A stretch of 64,000 nucleotides of DNA from an uncultured Bacteroidales bacterium (GCA_947290775.1 CAMYPM010000008.1:6930-70929), one strand, 5' to 3'. Counted from the first letter of the stretch, positions 28,270 to 38,254 are shown. The notes: generated by a model from the sequence alone, not told the origin. Made by a program: numbers and translations.

Positions 28270-29667
28270 CTACTTTCCGGTCGCAGCATTTTTCTTTATC
28301 CACCCCGGATACTGAAAGTCACAGCTCTGCATTGAGGGATCGACCTCAATAAAGGTAGTCTTTTGTTGCTCTCTAATCCACTCTTCAATACGCTTGTTTT
28401 TCTTATCTGCGAGTGCCATATTCTTTATAATTCGGAAGTCTTCCTGCAAATTGGCACGATGTGCTTCGTATCGATTGGTCAAGCGTACTATAGCAAGCTG
28501 TTTATTACCTTTTTCATTGGTCATAACGAAAGGTCTCGAAAGCTCACCTACTCTTAGAGAAGAAATGGCACTACTTATATCTTGGGGTAACTCATCCAAT
28601 TGGAACAAAGAGCTGCCCACTGACTCACTTTGGTAGTTTTCGTTGACTAAAAGCCCCTCGTTATTTTTTGTTTTATCGTCTTGTGAATAGGTAGCAACTG
28701 CTTCTGAAAAGGAAATCGTGCCACTGGTGATCAGAGTTGCTATACTATCTAGTTTGATTCGTTCTGTCTCCAAAGCCTCATTGGACAGCTGAGGACGAAG
28801 AAGAATGTGCCGAAAATTGACAATGTCCCCACGTTTCTCAATAAGTTGTACAATATGGAACCCTTCTTCCGTCTGAATGATAGGAGAAATCTGTTCGGTA
28901 CCCTTCATTGTAAAAACGATACGTGCGAATTCAGACTCCAAAGAACTCTTTGCCACAAAGCCATATTCACCTCCGAGAGAGGCAGTTTTGGCATCTTCCG
29001 AATAAAGACGAGCTAAGGTAGAGAAGGAACTCTTTCCACTATTTACATCTGCAGCAAATCCTCTCAAACGCTCCTTAATTCGATCTATCTCGCTAAACTT
29101 TATTTCAGGACGACGTATTATCAGCTGAACCTCTGCACGAGCCGGAACGAAAGGAACACTGTCTTGAGGAATCTTATTGTAAAAATCACGTATCTCACTC
29201 GGTGTAACCGAAATGTTCTTGACAATAGCATCCTGCATGGCAGTTACAATGTCATTATTGCGAAAGATACGCCTTTGATCCTCCTTTATCTGAGAATATT
29301 TTTTATTGAAGTACTCCTCTAACTTTTGCTTGGATCCGACCTGAGCTACAAGGCTTTCCAAATAGGCATCAACTCGCCGATTAATTATATTTTCATCAAC
29401 CGTAATGCTATCTATCTTAGCTTGGTTAAGGAAAAGCATCTGAGTGGCTATTGTTTCAGCTATAAAACAATCAGGATTCATATCCCCAATGTCTACCCCT
29501 TCATAGCGCATTCTGAGCTTCTGATACTCAACATCACTAAGTAATATAGGCTCATCGCCAACCATCCAAACCACTCGGTCAATTACATTTTGCGCTTTCA
29601 AAGCAGTACTAAAGAGCAGGAAAGCCACAAAAGTAGCCACAGCATACATAAAGTTGGATTTATTCAT
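28270..29667 (-). CDS. SurA-like periplasmic peptidylprolyl isomerase
   Basis: A 465-residue exported parvulin. It has a signal peptide ending ALKAQ near residue 26, an N-terminal chaperone domain (DRVVWMVGDEPILLSDVEYQ) and two PpiC-type isomerase domains, at about 180-275 (LARLYSEDAKTASLGGEYGFV) and 290-400 (FRHILLRP, YSQDDKTKNNEGLL). It probably assists folding of outer-membrane proteins in the periplasm. It precedes the OstA-like gene by 9 nt and follows recQ after 33 nt. Confidence 0.88.
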   Translation of the reverse strand: MNKSNFMYAVATFVAFLLFSTALKAQNVIDRVVWMVGDEPILLSDVEYQKLRMRYEGVDIGDMNPDCFIAETIATQMLFLNQAKIDSITVDENIINRRVDAYLESLVAQVGSKQKLEEYFNKKYSQIKEDQRRIFRNNDIVTAMQDAIVKNISVTPSEIRDFYNKIPQDSVPFVPARAEVQLIIRRPEIKFSEIDRIKERLRGFAADVNSGKSSFSTLARLYSEDAKTASLGGEYGFVAKSSLESEFARIVFTMKGTEQISPIIQTEEGFHIVQLIEKRGDIVNFRHILLRPQLSNEALETERIKLDSIATLITSGTISFSEAVATYSQDDKTKNNEGLLVNENYQSESVGSSLFQLDELPQDISSAISSLRVGELSRPFVMTNEKGNKQLAIVRLTNRYEAHRANLQEDFRIIKNMALADKKNKRIEEWIREQQKTTFIEVDPSMQSCDFQYPGWIKKNAATGK

Positions 29668-29700
29668 GGTGTCTTTTTAATTGTTTTGAACAAGATATTC

Positions 29701-31878
29701 TTAACCGGCCTGCTCTGAATAGAACTTTATTTTCACAAGGGTCAGTTCATCGTCTGTATAGGCCTCGTCAAAGGCATCACGCGCCATCCCTATATCACCC
29801 GTTGAAGACTGCTTGAAGTGATCGTATATTTCAGCGATTTCGTCATCATCCATACGATTTTTCAACTCATAATCAATATTCAACTTCGTACCTCCGCGAA
29901 CTATTTCGCTCATTTCACGCAATAATTCATCAAACTCCAAATCATTGGAAGCAGCAATATCCTCAAGAGGAATACGACGATCTATCTGTTGAATAATCGT
30001 TGTTTTGATCTTTGACTTATTGACGGTGGTTCGGATCGGGAAGTCAAAGGGAGGATCGATATCATTTTCTTCAATATGACGCTTGATCAAATCAAGAAAT
30101 TCCTTGCCATACTTTTGTGCTTTGCCGCTACCCACACCAGGGATATTCTGTAGTTCATCCATGGTGGTGGGATAAAGGGTAGCCATTGTCTTAAGAGAAA
30201 CGTCTTGAAAAACAATGTAAGGAGGCACATTGGCTCGCTCAGCAACCTGTTTGCGCAAATCTTTCATCATAGAGAAGAGCACGGCATCAGCAGCATCTCC
30301 CGTATCATCCATACGAGTATCTTCATCAAGCTCTTCATCCTCTTCATCACTCTCTACTTGGACAAAGAATGTACTCTTTCCCTTTGGAAACTTCTTTCCT
30401 TTTGCAGTTACGGTCAGTAACCCATAATTTTCTACTCCCTTCTCTAAAAAGCCGGCAACTGTAGCCTGACTAATAACAGCTTCCCAGACCTCAGGATCTA
30501 TATCAGCACCTATTCCAAAACACTCAAGCTCGGTTTGCTCTAGTGTCTCAATCTCAGCTGTGGCATTACCTTCCAGAAGGTCAATAATATGATCCGCCTT
30601 GAACTTTCCTTTCACCTCAAGGATGGCATCAATGACCATCTTAAGCCACTCAGTAGCATCTACTTTTTTCTTCTCCATTCTACAGTTATCGCAATTTCCA
30701 CAGTTCTCCTGTTTATACTCCTCACCAAAATAATGTAGCAGAAAGCTTCTGCGACATATAGAGGTTGTCGCATAGGTCTCTATCTCGCTTAAGAGTTGCT
30801 TTCCTATCTCTTGCTCTGAAATAGGCTTACCATGCATGAACTTCAATAGCTTGGCAATGTCCGCTGGGCTATAATAAGCGATACAGATTCCCTCTCCCCC
30901 ATCTCGACCGGCGCGCCCGGTCTCTTGGTAGTAGCCTTCTAGGCTCTTGGGCATATCATAGTGTATCACAAAGCGCACATCGGGTTTGTCAATACCCATT
31001 CCAAAAGCAATGGTAGCAACTATTACGTCACACCTCTCATTTAGGAACGCATCTTGGTTACTACTACGCTCCTTAGCCTCCAAGCCAGCATGATAAGGTA
31101 ACGCTTTTATACCATTAGCTTGGAGTAGCTCAGCAAAAGTAGTAACTTTATTTCGGCTCATGCAATAGATGATGCCACTTTTCCCCTTTTGTGTCTGTAA
31201 AAAACGTATTATATCAGAGTCAACATTCTCTGTCTTAGGTAAAACCTTATAAAAAAGATTCGGACGATTAAATGACGACTTAAAAAGTACGGCATCGGGT
31301 ATTTTGAGGTTTTTGAGGATATCACTTTGCACCTTGGGAGTCGCAGTCGCAGTAAGAGCCATAATTGGGCGTCTACCCACCATATCGATCATTGCTCTGA
31401 TCCTACGATACTCAGGTCTAAAATCATGCCCCCACTCGGAGATACAGTGAGCTTCATCAATGGCATAAAAAGAAACTCCTATACCTCGTAATAATTCTAT
31501 ATTTTCCTCCTTATTCAATGACTCAGGAGCTACATAGAGCATCTTTGTACGTCCCTGAATAAGATGATCTTTCACCTCCGAAAGCTGTACTCTTGAAAGG
31601 GATGAGTTCATAAAATGAGCGATGGCATCATCGCCCGCATACCCTCGAATAGCATCTACTTGATTTTTCATCAATGCAATCAAGGGCGATATAATAATAG
31701 CCGTTCCCTTACTGAGCAATGCAGGAAGCTGGTAGCAGAGAGATTTTCCACCTCCGGTAGGCATCAAAACAAACGAATCTCTCCCTGAGAGTAAGTTCTC
31801 AATGATAGCCTGCTGATTTTCTTTAAATGAGTTGAATCCGAAGAGATTTTTTAAGCAACTCTTCAGCGTCTCACTCAT
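29701..31878 (-). CDS. recQ: ATP-dependent DNA helicase RecQ
   Basis: A 3'-5' helicase for recombination and stalled-fork repair. The 725-residue product has Walker A PTGGGKSLCYQLP, the DEAH box YAIDEAHCISEWGHDFRPEYR, motif VI QETGRAGRDG, and the RQC zinc site CRRSFLLHYFGEEY..NCGNCDNC. A winged helix, an acidic linker (ESDEEDEELDEDTR) and an HRDC domain (TTMDELQNIPGVGSGKAQKYG) follow. A C-terminal extension of about 110 residues lies beyond HRDC. ATG 31878 is chosen over ATG 31902 because it gives the usual N-terminus and follows GCAGGAGGGA, a rare Shine-Dalgarno match here. Confidence 0.93.
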   Translation of the reverse strand: MSETLKSCLKNLFGFNSFKENQQAIIENLLSGRDSFVLMPTGGGKSLCYQLPALLSKGTAIIISPLIALMKNQVDAIRGYAGDDAIAHFMNSSLSRVQLSEVKDHLIQGRTKMLYVAPESLNKEENIELLRGIGVSFYAIDEAHCISEWGHDFRPEYRRIRAMIDMVGRRPIMALTATATPKVQSDILKNLKIPDAVLFKSSFNRPNLFYKVLPKTENVDSDIIRFLQTQKGKSGIIYCMSRNKVTTFAELLQANGIKALPYHAGLEAKERSSNQDAFLNERCDVIVATIAFGMGIDKPDVRFVIHYDMPKSLEGYYQETGRAGRDGGEGICIAYYSPADIAKLLKFMHGKPISEQEIGKQLLSEIETYATTSICRRSFLLHYFGEEYKQENCGNCDNCRMEKKKVDATEWLKMVIDAILEVKGKFKADHIIDLLEGNATAEIETLEQTELECFGIGADIDPEVWEAVISQATVAGFLEKGVENYGLLTVTAKGKKFPKGKSTFFVQVESDEEDEELDEDTRMDDTGDAADAVLFSMMKDLRKQVAERANVPPYIVFQDVSLKTMATLYPTTMDELQNIPGVGSGKAQKYGKEFLDLIKRHIEENDIDPPFDFPIRTTVNKSKIKTTIIQQIDRRIPLEDIAASNDLEFDELLREMSEIVRGGTKLNIDYELKNRMDDDEIAEIYDHFKQSSTGDIGMARDAFDEAYTDDELTLVKIKFYSEQAG

Positions 31879-31942
31879 TCCCTCCTGCAGTACTCTCCAC
31901 ATTGCTTACTTCAATTTAGCTCACAGCAGATGTATGATTTAC

Positions 31943-33232
31943 TCACACACCGGCATGTTCCCTCGCATATTGCTCAGTGACAGTAAATACTTTATTGTCA
32001 CCTCCCGGAAGATTGTACATGGCATCCATCATAATGGTTTCAGCCACACTTCGTAAACCTCGCGCTCCCATGCCTTCAGCAACTGTCTTTTCCACTATGA
32101 AATCCAATGCACCCTCTTCAATCTCAAGAGTGATTCCATCCATGGCAAAAAGAGCTTTGTACTGCTTGATAATGGCATTTTTGGGTTCTGTTAGAATACG
32201 CTTAAGAGTCGCTTTATCCAATGGATCTAAATAAGTAAGAATAGGCAAACGGCCCAATATCTCCGGGATTAATCCATAAGCACGTAAATCTTGGTGTGCT
32301 ACATGCTGCAAAAGATTCTTACGCTCTACTTTTTCTCCCGACTTTTCTTTTGTATGGAAGCCTACATAGCTACTATTCAATCGGTTTGCTATTAATCGCT
32401 CAATACCCACAAAGGCTCCACTACAGATAAAGAGGATGTGTCTCGTATTTACTTTAATAAACTGTTGCTCTGGATGTTTACGTCCTCCCTGAGGTGGAAC
32501 ATTCACATCCGCTCCTTCCAGCAATTTAAGCAACCCTTGTTGGACCCCTTCACCGCTTACATCCCTTGTAATAGAAGGACTATCCCCCTTACGTGCTATC
32601 TTATCTATTTCATCAATGAAAACAATACCCTTCTCAGCGGCAGCCACATCATAATCAGCTGCTTGCAGCAGCCGCGTGAGAATGCTCTCTATATCTTCTC
32701 CCACATAGCCGGCCTGAGTCAGTACGGTTGCATCCACCATAGCAAAAGGCACTTTTAGGAAGCGTGCAATAGACTGCGCCAAGAGAGTTTTTCCGCTTCC
32801 TGTCGGGCCTATCATTATCACGTTACTTTTTTCGATTTCTGTATCTGGAGCCTTCTCGGCAGGGGTATTTTTTTGTGATTGAAATAGTCGCTTATAATGG
32901 TTGTACACAGCTACCGACAAATAGCGCTTTGCATCGTCCTGTCCGATCACATACTGATCCAAGAAATTTTTTATTTCTCTTGGTTTAGGCAAATCAGCAA
33001 TTGTCAAGGTACTGCTACCCGGTGTAAGCCAGTCATTTTTTTCCTGTTTAGCGAAAGGATCATGCTTCAACATCCCCCCATCTCGCATCATAAGTAAATC
33101 CTCAATCTGGGAAATACATTCGTCACAAATACAAGTAGTTTGTGACATGCCGGTAACTAAGAGTGCGACTTCACTTTCCTTTTTTCCACAGAAACCGCAA
33201 TGACGCTCTCTTGTTTTTTTTTCGTTTACCAT
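31943..33232 (-). CDS. clpX: ATP-dependent Clp protease ATP-binding subunit ClpX
   Basis: AAA+ unfoldase that feeds ClpP. The 429-residue product has an N-terminal C4 zinc finger (HCGFCGKK...TTCICDEC), Walker [13 protein letters not shown], pore loop GYVGEDIE, Walker [13 protein letters not shown] and a sensor-2 region ending GARGLRSV. The ClpP-binding IGF-type loop falls near GAFVGIERL. The longer open frame to 33298 is ignored because ATG 33232 directly precedes the zinc finger. ClpP is 83 nt upstream, so clpP-clpX-recQ form a unit. Confidence 0.96.
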   Translation of the reverse strand: MVNEKKTRERHCGFCGKKESEVALLVTGMSQTTCICDECISQIEDLLMMRDGGMLKHDPFAKQEKNDWLTPGSSTLTIADLPKPREIKNFLDQYVIGQDDAKRYLSVAVYNHYKRLFQSQKNTPAEKAPDTEIEKSNVIMIGPTGSGKTLLAQSIARFLKVPFAMVDATVLTQAGYVGEDIESILTRLLQAADYDVAAAEKGIVFIDEIDKIARKGDSPSITRDVSGEGVQQGLLKLLEGADVNVPPQGGRKHPEQQFIKVNTRHILFICSGAFVGIERLIANRLNSSYVGFHTKEKSGEKVERKNLLQHVAHQDLRAYGLIPEILGRLPILTYLDPLDKATLKRILTEPKNAIIKQYKALFAMDGITLEIEEGALDFIVEKTVAEGMGARGLRSVAETIMMDAMYNLPGGDNKVFTVTEQYAREHAGV

Positions 33233-33315
33233 CCTTATTCGTTCTCTCAACACAAAAACACAAAGCAGATACTCCACGGATACCCCTCTGTGGAGCAAAT
33301 GCTTTTATTTACCCA

Positions 33316-34002
33316 TTAGGACTCTTTGCGTGAGGTAAGTACTTGGTCAATAGCTCCGTAAGCTAAAGCCTCCTCTGCACTAAACCATTTATCTCGATCA
33401 CTGTCCACCTCAAGCTGCTTGATTGTCTGACCGGTATGCTTAGATAAAATACCAATCAATTCTTTTTTCACCTTTACAATCTCTTTAGCAGCTATTTCTA
33501 TATCACTTGCTTGTCCTTGCATACCACCAAGCGGTTGATGTATCATCACTCTGGAGTGAGGGAGTGCAAATCGTTTTCCCTTTGAGCCGGAAACAAGCAA
33601 TACCGCAGCCATAGAGGCGGCCATACCGGTACATATTGTAGAGACATCACTAGATACATACTGCATAGTATCATATATACCATATCCGGAGTAGACCGAT
33701 CCGCCCGGAGAATTTATATAAATGGAAATATCCTTACCGGGATCAGTACTATCCAGATAAAGCAGCTGAGCCTGTATCACATTGGATGCATAATCATCAA
33801 TCTGTGTACCAAGAAATATAATTCTATCCATCATCAAACGAGAGAACACGTCCATTTGCGCAACATTAAGCTGACGCTCCTCAATGATAGACGGATTGAT
33901 ATATTCACGTCCTTCTGCCTTTATATAATCATCAAGTGCCAAGGCATTAAGCCCCATCTTTTTTGTGGCAAAACGCCTAAAGTCTGTTTCTTTCATATTC
34001 AT
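33316..34002 (-). CDS. clpP: ATP-dependent Clp protease proteolytic subunit ClpP
   Basis: Serine protease of the ClpXP complex. The 228-residue product has the catalytic Ser in TGMAASMAAVLL, His in SRVMIHQPLGG and Asp in the DSDRDKWFSAEEA region. SGSKGKRFALPHS follows the Ser motif. A pair of in-frame ATGs (34002 and 33996, MNMKETD) can start it; the upstream open frame to 34143 encodes a Cys-rich stretch unlike the family and is left out. Confidence 0.96.
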   Translation of the reverse strand: MNMKETDFRRFATKKMGLNALALDDYIKAEGREYINPSIIEERQLNVAQMDVFSRLMMDRIIFLGTQIDDYASNVIQAQLLYLDSTDPGKDISIYINSPGGSVYSGYGIYDTMQYVSSDVSTICTGMAASMAAVLLVSGSKGKRFALPHSRVMIHQPLGGMQGQASDIEIAAKEIVKVKKELIGILSKHTGQTIKQLEVDSDRDKWFSAEEALAYGAIDQVLTSRKES

Positions 34003-34084
34003 TTCAATCTTTTTCTGTTTCGTTAGTGTACTATACACAGGTTCATATTTGCAGTTTACGTGCCAAAAAGCTATCCACAAAATA

Positions 34085-34092
34085 CAAATATA
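34085..34092 (-). promoter_or_regulatory. Candidate promoter -7 element for clpP
   Basis: On the - strand TATATTTG fits TAnnTTTG exactly, about 82 nt before the clpP ATG. Confidence 0.55.
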
Positions 34093-34284
34093 GGCAACCC
34101 GGCACAAACAACATTGTGTAAACCTCACAATAGGTGCAGTCACTACCGACTTATAACAAAGATAACAAATCCCTATGATTTCTCATAGACCACTTAACCA
34201 ACTGGATGAGTTTCCTTCCTACAAAAATAGAGATCTGCAAAAAGAGGTCACATAAAAGAGAATTTCTAACCGTTATTCACAATG

Positions 34285-35016
34285 TCAGACCTCTATGAGT
34301 GACATGGTTAGCTCAATATTCTCTTTAGGTCTATCGCACTGATCCGTATCTACTTGCTGTATCTTTTCTACCACTTCAAGTCCGGACTCAACTTCTCCGA
34401 ATACCGTGTACTGTCCGTCAAGAAAAGGAGTTCCCCCCACAGAACGGTATAAATTTTTCTGTTCCTCAGTCAAAACGGCCTCTTTTTTACTCCTTTCAGC
34501 CTCTTCAATAAGACGATCCTGTAAAGCCATTAGCCCTTCATGGTTGTGCTCCCTCCTCAGTTGCATAATCTCTTCCTTATGCTGGAGAGCCAAATGATTG
34601 AAATTCTGCTGCACAAACTGCTGTTGCATCTGTTTTTCAAGCTGCTTAAGCTGTTCATCCTTGTAGAGATCTCCCCATACAATATAGAACTGTGATCCAC
34701 TGCTCCTCCTTTCAGGATTCACCTCATCGCCTTGTCTCGCTGCTGCCAAAGCACCTCTTTTATGATATAGTCCATCCTTAATTTCTGCCTCAATCGTATA
34801 ATCGGGGCCACCTACGCCAAGCTGCTTCCCTTTAGGAGCTCCTTTGGAATCCGGATCACCACCTTGAATCATGAAATTCTTTATAACACGATGGAAAAGC
34901 GTTCCGTCATAGTACCTTTTTTTTACTAATTTGACGAAATTATCTCTGTGCAAAGGAGTCTCGTCATAGAGACGTAGCACTATATCCCCTAATGAAGTAT
35001 GTAATAAAACTTTCAT
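34285..35016 (-). CDS. Cyclophilin-type peptidylprolyl isomerase with coiled-coil insert
   Basis: A 243-residue cyclophilin without signal peptide, so cytoplasmic. The catalytic Arg is in FHRVIKNFMIQGGDP near residue 43, and SSGSQFYIVWGD and FGEVESGLEVVEKI complete the fold. Between the two halves (about 120-190) is a charged helical insert rich in Gln, Glu and Arg (QLKQLEKQMQQQFVQQNF and on), seen in some Bacteroidota members. It lies 15 nt after selD and may be co-transcribed with the selenium genes, though a functional link is not evident. Confidence 0.9.
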   Translation of the reverse strand: MKVLLHTSLGDIVLRLYDETPLHRDNFVKLVKKRYYDGTLFHRVIKNFMIQGGDPDSKGAPKGKQLGVGGPDYTIEAEIKDGLYHKRGALAAARQGDEVNPERRSSGSQFYIVWGDLYKDEQLKQLEKQMQQQFVQQNFNHLALQHKEEIMQLRREHNHEGLMALQDRLIEEAERSKKEAVLTEEQKNLYRSVGGTPFLDGQYTVFGEVESGLEVVEKIQQVDTDQCDRPKENIELTMSLIEV

Positions 35017-35031
35017 ATATTTCTCTAATAA

Positions 35032-36078
35032 TCAATTTAGTACAACTTTAATACCATCCCTACGAGCCTCTTTCACTTCTCCAATAATAGCGGCAGAGCG
35101 GTCTCCGGCGTCATGTATCTTGCAGCATACCTCCTCCGCTATATCTGAATCAACCGCCATAAGCAACCCACCGGAAGTTTGTGGGTCGGCAGCCAAATAA
35201 CTCATTAGAAGGGGAGCATTTACCTCAAGTGCTGCTCCCACATATCTTATATTACGAAAAGCCGCACCGGGGATACAGCCATCGTCCAAAAGTTGCAGTA
35301 CTCCCGGCAAAACAGGAAGCCGAGAGGTATCAATTTCAATTGTAACATCAGAGGCTTCAGCAAGCTCAAACCCATGACCCACAAGGCCAAACCCTGTAAC
35401 ATCAGTAGCGCCTCTAATCGCATAGTCACACATTACTTGGGCAGCATATTTGTTTAGTCGTTGCATACAATCTACAGCCTTTTTATATTCTTGATCTCTT
35501 GTCAGGCTTAGTCTCTGTCCCGCAATCATGACTCCCACGCCCAGTGGTTTGGTAAGGATCAGCTTTTGTCCGCTCCGAGCACCGCCATTCGTTACTATCT
35601 TATTAGGATGTACCACCCCTACTACAGCAAGGCCATACTGAGGAGTTTTATCCTCTATCGTATGACCGCCCATAGTAAAAGCGCCCGCCTCATCAATGGC
35701 TTGTTGTCCTCCGCGTAATATCTCCAGCAATCCTCCTAGAGGAAGCCTTGAACCCGGATAATGCATAAGATTCAATGCCATTAGAGGCTTTCCTCCCATT
35801 GCATAGACATCGCTGAGCGCATTGGTAGCGGCAATAACGCCAAAAGTGTAGGGGTCATCCACCACGGGAGGAAAAAAGTCCGTTGTCATAATCAAAGCCG
35901 TTTCTTCGTTTAGCTTATATACACCGGCATCATCATGAGTAGACAATCCCACAAGCACATTTTCATTCGTAGGGACGGTAACCTTCGACAATAGCTTTGA
36001 TAGCTCATAAGGATCTATCTTGGCGGAACAGCCTCCATATTCGCACTCTTTGAGCAACTCTATTTTCTGTAACTTCAT
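35032..36078 (-). CDS. selD: Selenide, water dikinase (selenophosphate synthetase)
   Basis: Makes selenophosphate, the activated selenium donor, from selenide and ATP. The 348-residue protein has the active-site Cys and Lys in YGGCSAKIDP near residues 17-21; the residue is Cys, not selenocysteine, and the second Cys of the E. coli CGC motif is Ala. Other conserved parts are STHDDAGVYK, FFPPVVDDPYTFG, the MGGHTIEDKTPQYG segment and TGFGLVGHGFELA. An in-frame GTG at 36081 is also possible. It follows the DUF3343 gene with 3 nt between, in a selenium block with a YedF-like and a class V aminotransferase gene. Confidence 0.95.
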   Translation of the reverse strand: MKLQKIELLKECEYGGCSAKIDPYELSKLLSKVTVPTNENVLVGLSTHDDAGVYKLNEETALIMTTDFFPPVVDDPYTFGVIAATNALSDVYAMGGKPLMALNLMHYPGSRLPLGGLLEILRGGQQAIDEAGAFTMGGHTIEDKTPQYGLAVVGVVHPNKIVTNGGARSGQKLILTKPLGVGVMIAGQRLSLTRDQEYKKAVDCMQRLNKYAAQVMCDYAIRGATDVTGFGLVGHGFELAEASDVTIEIDTSRLPVLPGVLQLLDDGCIPGAAFRNIRYVGAALEVNAPLLMSYLAADPQTSGGLLMAVDSDIAEEVCCKIHDAGDRSAAIIGEVKEARRDGIKVVLN

Positions 36079-36081
36079 CAC

Positions 36082-36303
36082 TTACTCTCTGTAGTCCACT
36101 ATCAACGATTCTTCACTATGGGTCAACAAACTCTCCACTTCCTGCCTATAGTCTTCTTCTACTTTCAAGCACATTCCACACTCCGGATCCAAATATGGGG
36201 GTGTACTCCTTACTTCATGAGGTATTTGATGCTCTACAATGCTCTTTCTCGCAGTAATAAAGGCTCTTGTAGAAGAAAATATAACCAAGAAGCTGCGTTT
36301 CAT
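36082..36303 (-). CDS. DUF3343 small protein, probable Se/S carrier
   Basis: A 73-residue protein. Sequence features are FLVIFSSTRAFITARK at the N-terminus and PECGMCLKV, a CxxC pair, near residues 42-50. DUF3343 proteins are often encoded beside selD and YedF-like genes and have been proposed to bind selenium or sulfur via the Cys pair; this is family-context knowledge, not shown here. ATG 36303 is chosen because the longer frame to 36366 runs into the preceding gene and adds a non-conserved hydrophobic stretch. It is flanked by the aminotransferase gene (28 nt) and selD (3 nt). Confidence 0.8.
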   Translation of the reverse strand: MKRSFLVIFSSTRAFITARKSIVEHQIPHEVRSTPPYLDPECGMCLKVEEDYRQEVESLLTHSEESLIVDYRE

Positions 36304-36331
36304 ATATCTCTTTACAAAAACAACTATTAGC

Positions 36332-37474
36332 TCAGTGCCTATTAGAAAGAGTGGTAAGTGCTTCAAATAATGTATCTAATTCATCCGGGGTATTATACCT
36401 TGAAAGAGAAATGCGTGTGGCTCCGGTTTGTAATGTTCCAAGGGTACGATGTGCTATAGCTGCACAATGTAACCCAAAACGGGTAGCAATACCATAGTTA
36501 TAGTATAACTCGTCACTCAAGCGCTCTACACTTCCTCTATCTGGAAGCAAAGAAAAGACCGGTCCCTGCCGCTCCACGTTGTCCGCACAAAGCACTTTGT
36601 AGGGAAGCTCTCCCCTAATGCGTTGAATAAAGCGATAAAACTCTGCTTGCGAAATAAGGGGTTGCTGTGGGCGTTCCTTCATACCTATGTACCAAGTGGA
36701 GAGTCCCAATAAGTTAATAGTACCGGCTTCAAAACGCTCCGGCATATGATCTGTATCCGAAAGTTGTTCGGAATGATAGCCATTTCCACCTCGTATAAGT
36801 GGCGCAATGCTCTTCGGATTCCTAATAAACAAAGCCCCTGTGCCGACAGGTCCCATAAGGCCCTTGTGTCCGGTAATGGCAACAAAATCAATCTCACGTC
36901 TCTCTGCCTCAACGTCTATATAAGGAAGTGCTTGAGCGCCATCAATAAGTATCAGGCAATTCGGCAGGTATTTCTTTACAAGAACCGAGACCTCATGAAT
37001 AGGCTGTATCACACCATTGAGATTACTCATTGCGTTGAGTACACAAAGTCTGATACCTTTTAATTGGGAAAGAAATTGGGTACTCTGTTCAATATTGATA
37101 CATCCATCAGGATTGAAAGGGAACATCCATGGCATATGCGTACCCTCCAACGCATCGAGCGGTCGCATAACAGCGTTATGTTCCAATGGGGAGATCAAAA
37201 CCTCTTCTTTCCGCAGTCCATGCAGTCCTCTAATAACAGTATTAATCGCCTCGGTTGCATTTTTTGTAAAAACGATATGACTTCCCTGACCTTCCGCTCC
37301 TATCAGAGCTGCTAGCAGATCCCTCAACTCCTCCACCATAGTTGAAAGCTCTAAGGTATGTGTATCCCGGCTTCTCCCATATGAACCTAATGGTTCATCG
37401 TAGATATGACTCAGATGACAAGCAACCCCAGGTGGCTTAGGGTATGAGGTGGAAGCATTATCAAAGTATATCAT
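36332..37474 (-). CDS. Cysteine desulfurase-like class V aminotransferase (selenium-associated)
   Basis: A 380-residue PLP enzyme. MIYFDNASTSYPKPPGV opens the fold; KNATEAINTVIRGL binds phosphate; the PLP Lys is in ITGHKGLMGPVGTGAL near 218-226; and GLHCAAIAHRTLGTLQTG holds the active-site Cys. This pattern marks the EGIA-type family, often beside selD. It could release Se or S from selenocysteine or cysteine for SelD. It overlaps nothing: 16 nt follow the YedF-like stop and 28 nt precede DUF3343, consistent with one operon. Confidence 0.88.
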   Translation of the reverse strand: MIYFDNASTSYPKPPGVACHLSHIYDEPLGSYGRSRDTHTLELSTMVEELRDLLAALIGAEGQGSHIVFTKNATEAINTVIRGLHGLRKEEVLISPLEHNAVMRPLDALEGTHMPWMFPFNPDGCINIEQSTQFLSQLKGIRLCVLNAMSNLNGVIQPIHEVSVLVKKYLPNCLILIDGAQALPYIDVEAERREIDFVAITGHKGLMGPVGTGALFIRNPKSIAPLIRGGNGYHSEQLSDTDHMPERFEAGTINLLGLSTWYIGMKERPQQPLISQAEFYRFIQRIRGELPYKVLCADNVERQGPVFSLLPDRGSVERLSDELYYNYGIATRFGLHCAAIAHRTLGTLQTGATRISLSRYNTPDELDTLFEALTTLSNRH

Positions 37475-37490
37475 ACTACACGCCCATCAG

Positions 37491-38111
37491 CTATGGAGTA
37501 ACTATATGTGCAGCCCGGCTCAAAAGGTCGGCAATTACAAGCATATTGGATATTTTACCTACTGCGATTTCCTCTTTTTGATTGAAGTAGTCGGTACAAG
37601 TGCCACAAAGTATGATTTCCACGCCTTTCTCAGCAAGTTTTTTCAGCGCCTCGTTTGCAGGGTGTGACTTTGTTGCTAAGCGGATACCCCTATTGTAGCA
37701 TATAATGTGAGTCGGTAGCGATTCCACTTCATTCAAAGCATTTAGGTAAGCAAGGATGAGTATTTCTCCCAGCTGATCTTCTCCCTGACCCATTACATCA
37801 CTTCTTAGCTGCACGATACTAATACCGTTCATTTCTTTTAGAGGGTGTGATACCTCGGAGCCTTGTTGAGGTTGGATGGAGGGAATACTTTTTCCCTTGG
37901 TATTAACTTTTAGGGAAGTATATCCTTCATATTCTTTTTTCTCAACTGAAAAGCCACTCTGGCAAATAAAATCACTTAAATTACCACAAGCTGTTTCGTT
38001 GTCTGTCAGTATCTCAAACTCCGTTTCCAACTGGTTCTGCTTCAATGCTTGTCGAAACATGATCAGCGGCAGTGGGCAAACCTTACCCCTTGTATCTACT
38101 TTTATCAGCAT
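37491..38111 (-). CDS. yedF: YedF-like selenium-metabolism protein (TusA domain plus DsrE-like domain)
   Basis: A 206-residue two-domain protein. The first about 70 residues are a TusA-type sulfur/selenium carrier domain with the CPLP motif at 12-15 (VDTRGKVCPLPLIMF). The second half (GQGEDQLGEILILAYLNALNE, IILCGTCTDYFN) resembles DsrE/F-like proteins and has a Cys pair, C-x2-C. The arrangement matches the YedF-like selenium-metabolism family, for which the partner is SelD. It is the first gene of the - strand selenium unit and diverges from selU across a 143-nt spacer. Confidence 0.9.
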   Translation of the reverse strand: MLIKVDTRGKVCPLPLIMFRQALKQNQLETEFEILTDNETACGNLSDFICQSGFSVEKKEYEGYTSLKVNTKGKSIPSIQPQQGSEVSHPLKEMNGISIVQLRSDVMGQGEDQLGEILILAYLNALNEVESLPTHIICYNRGIRLATKSHPANEALKKLAEKGVEIILCGTCTDYFNQKEEIAVGKISNMLVIADLLSRAAHIVTP

Positions 38112-38138
38112 AGTTTAGTTTCGTTTATTTTCTCTTGT

Positions 38139-38146
38139 CAAAAATA
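38139..38146 (-). promoter_or_regulatory. Candidate promoter -7 element for the yedF-selD operon
   Basis: On the - strand TATTTTTG fits TAnnTTTG, 27 nt before the yedF ATG. Confidence 0.55.
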
Positions 38147-38240
38147 CTCATTTCTTGCCATGTAACTCTACATTTCTGCGAAATAGCACATTCACCTTAC
38201 TCGCCATATAAGATATCAGATTAATGCTTCTTCGTATCTT

Positions 38241-38248
38241 TACCTTTA
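38241..38248 (+). promoter_or_regulatory. Candidate promoter -7 element for selU
   Basis: TACCTTTA (one mismatch to TAnnTTTG) ends 6 nt before the selU ATG. An overlapping TATCTTTA starts at 38235. Either makes a very short or absent 5' leader. Confidence 0.45.
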
Positions 38249-38254
38249 AATAGA

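Noticed and set aside
34003..34143. 47 extra codons in frame upstream of clpP
   Set aside because: Cys-rich sequence unlike ClpP and overlapping the TATATTTG promoter element; ATG 34002 gives the family N-terminus.
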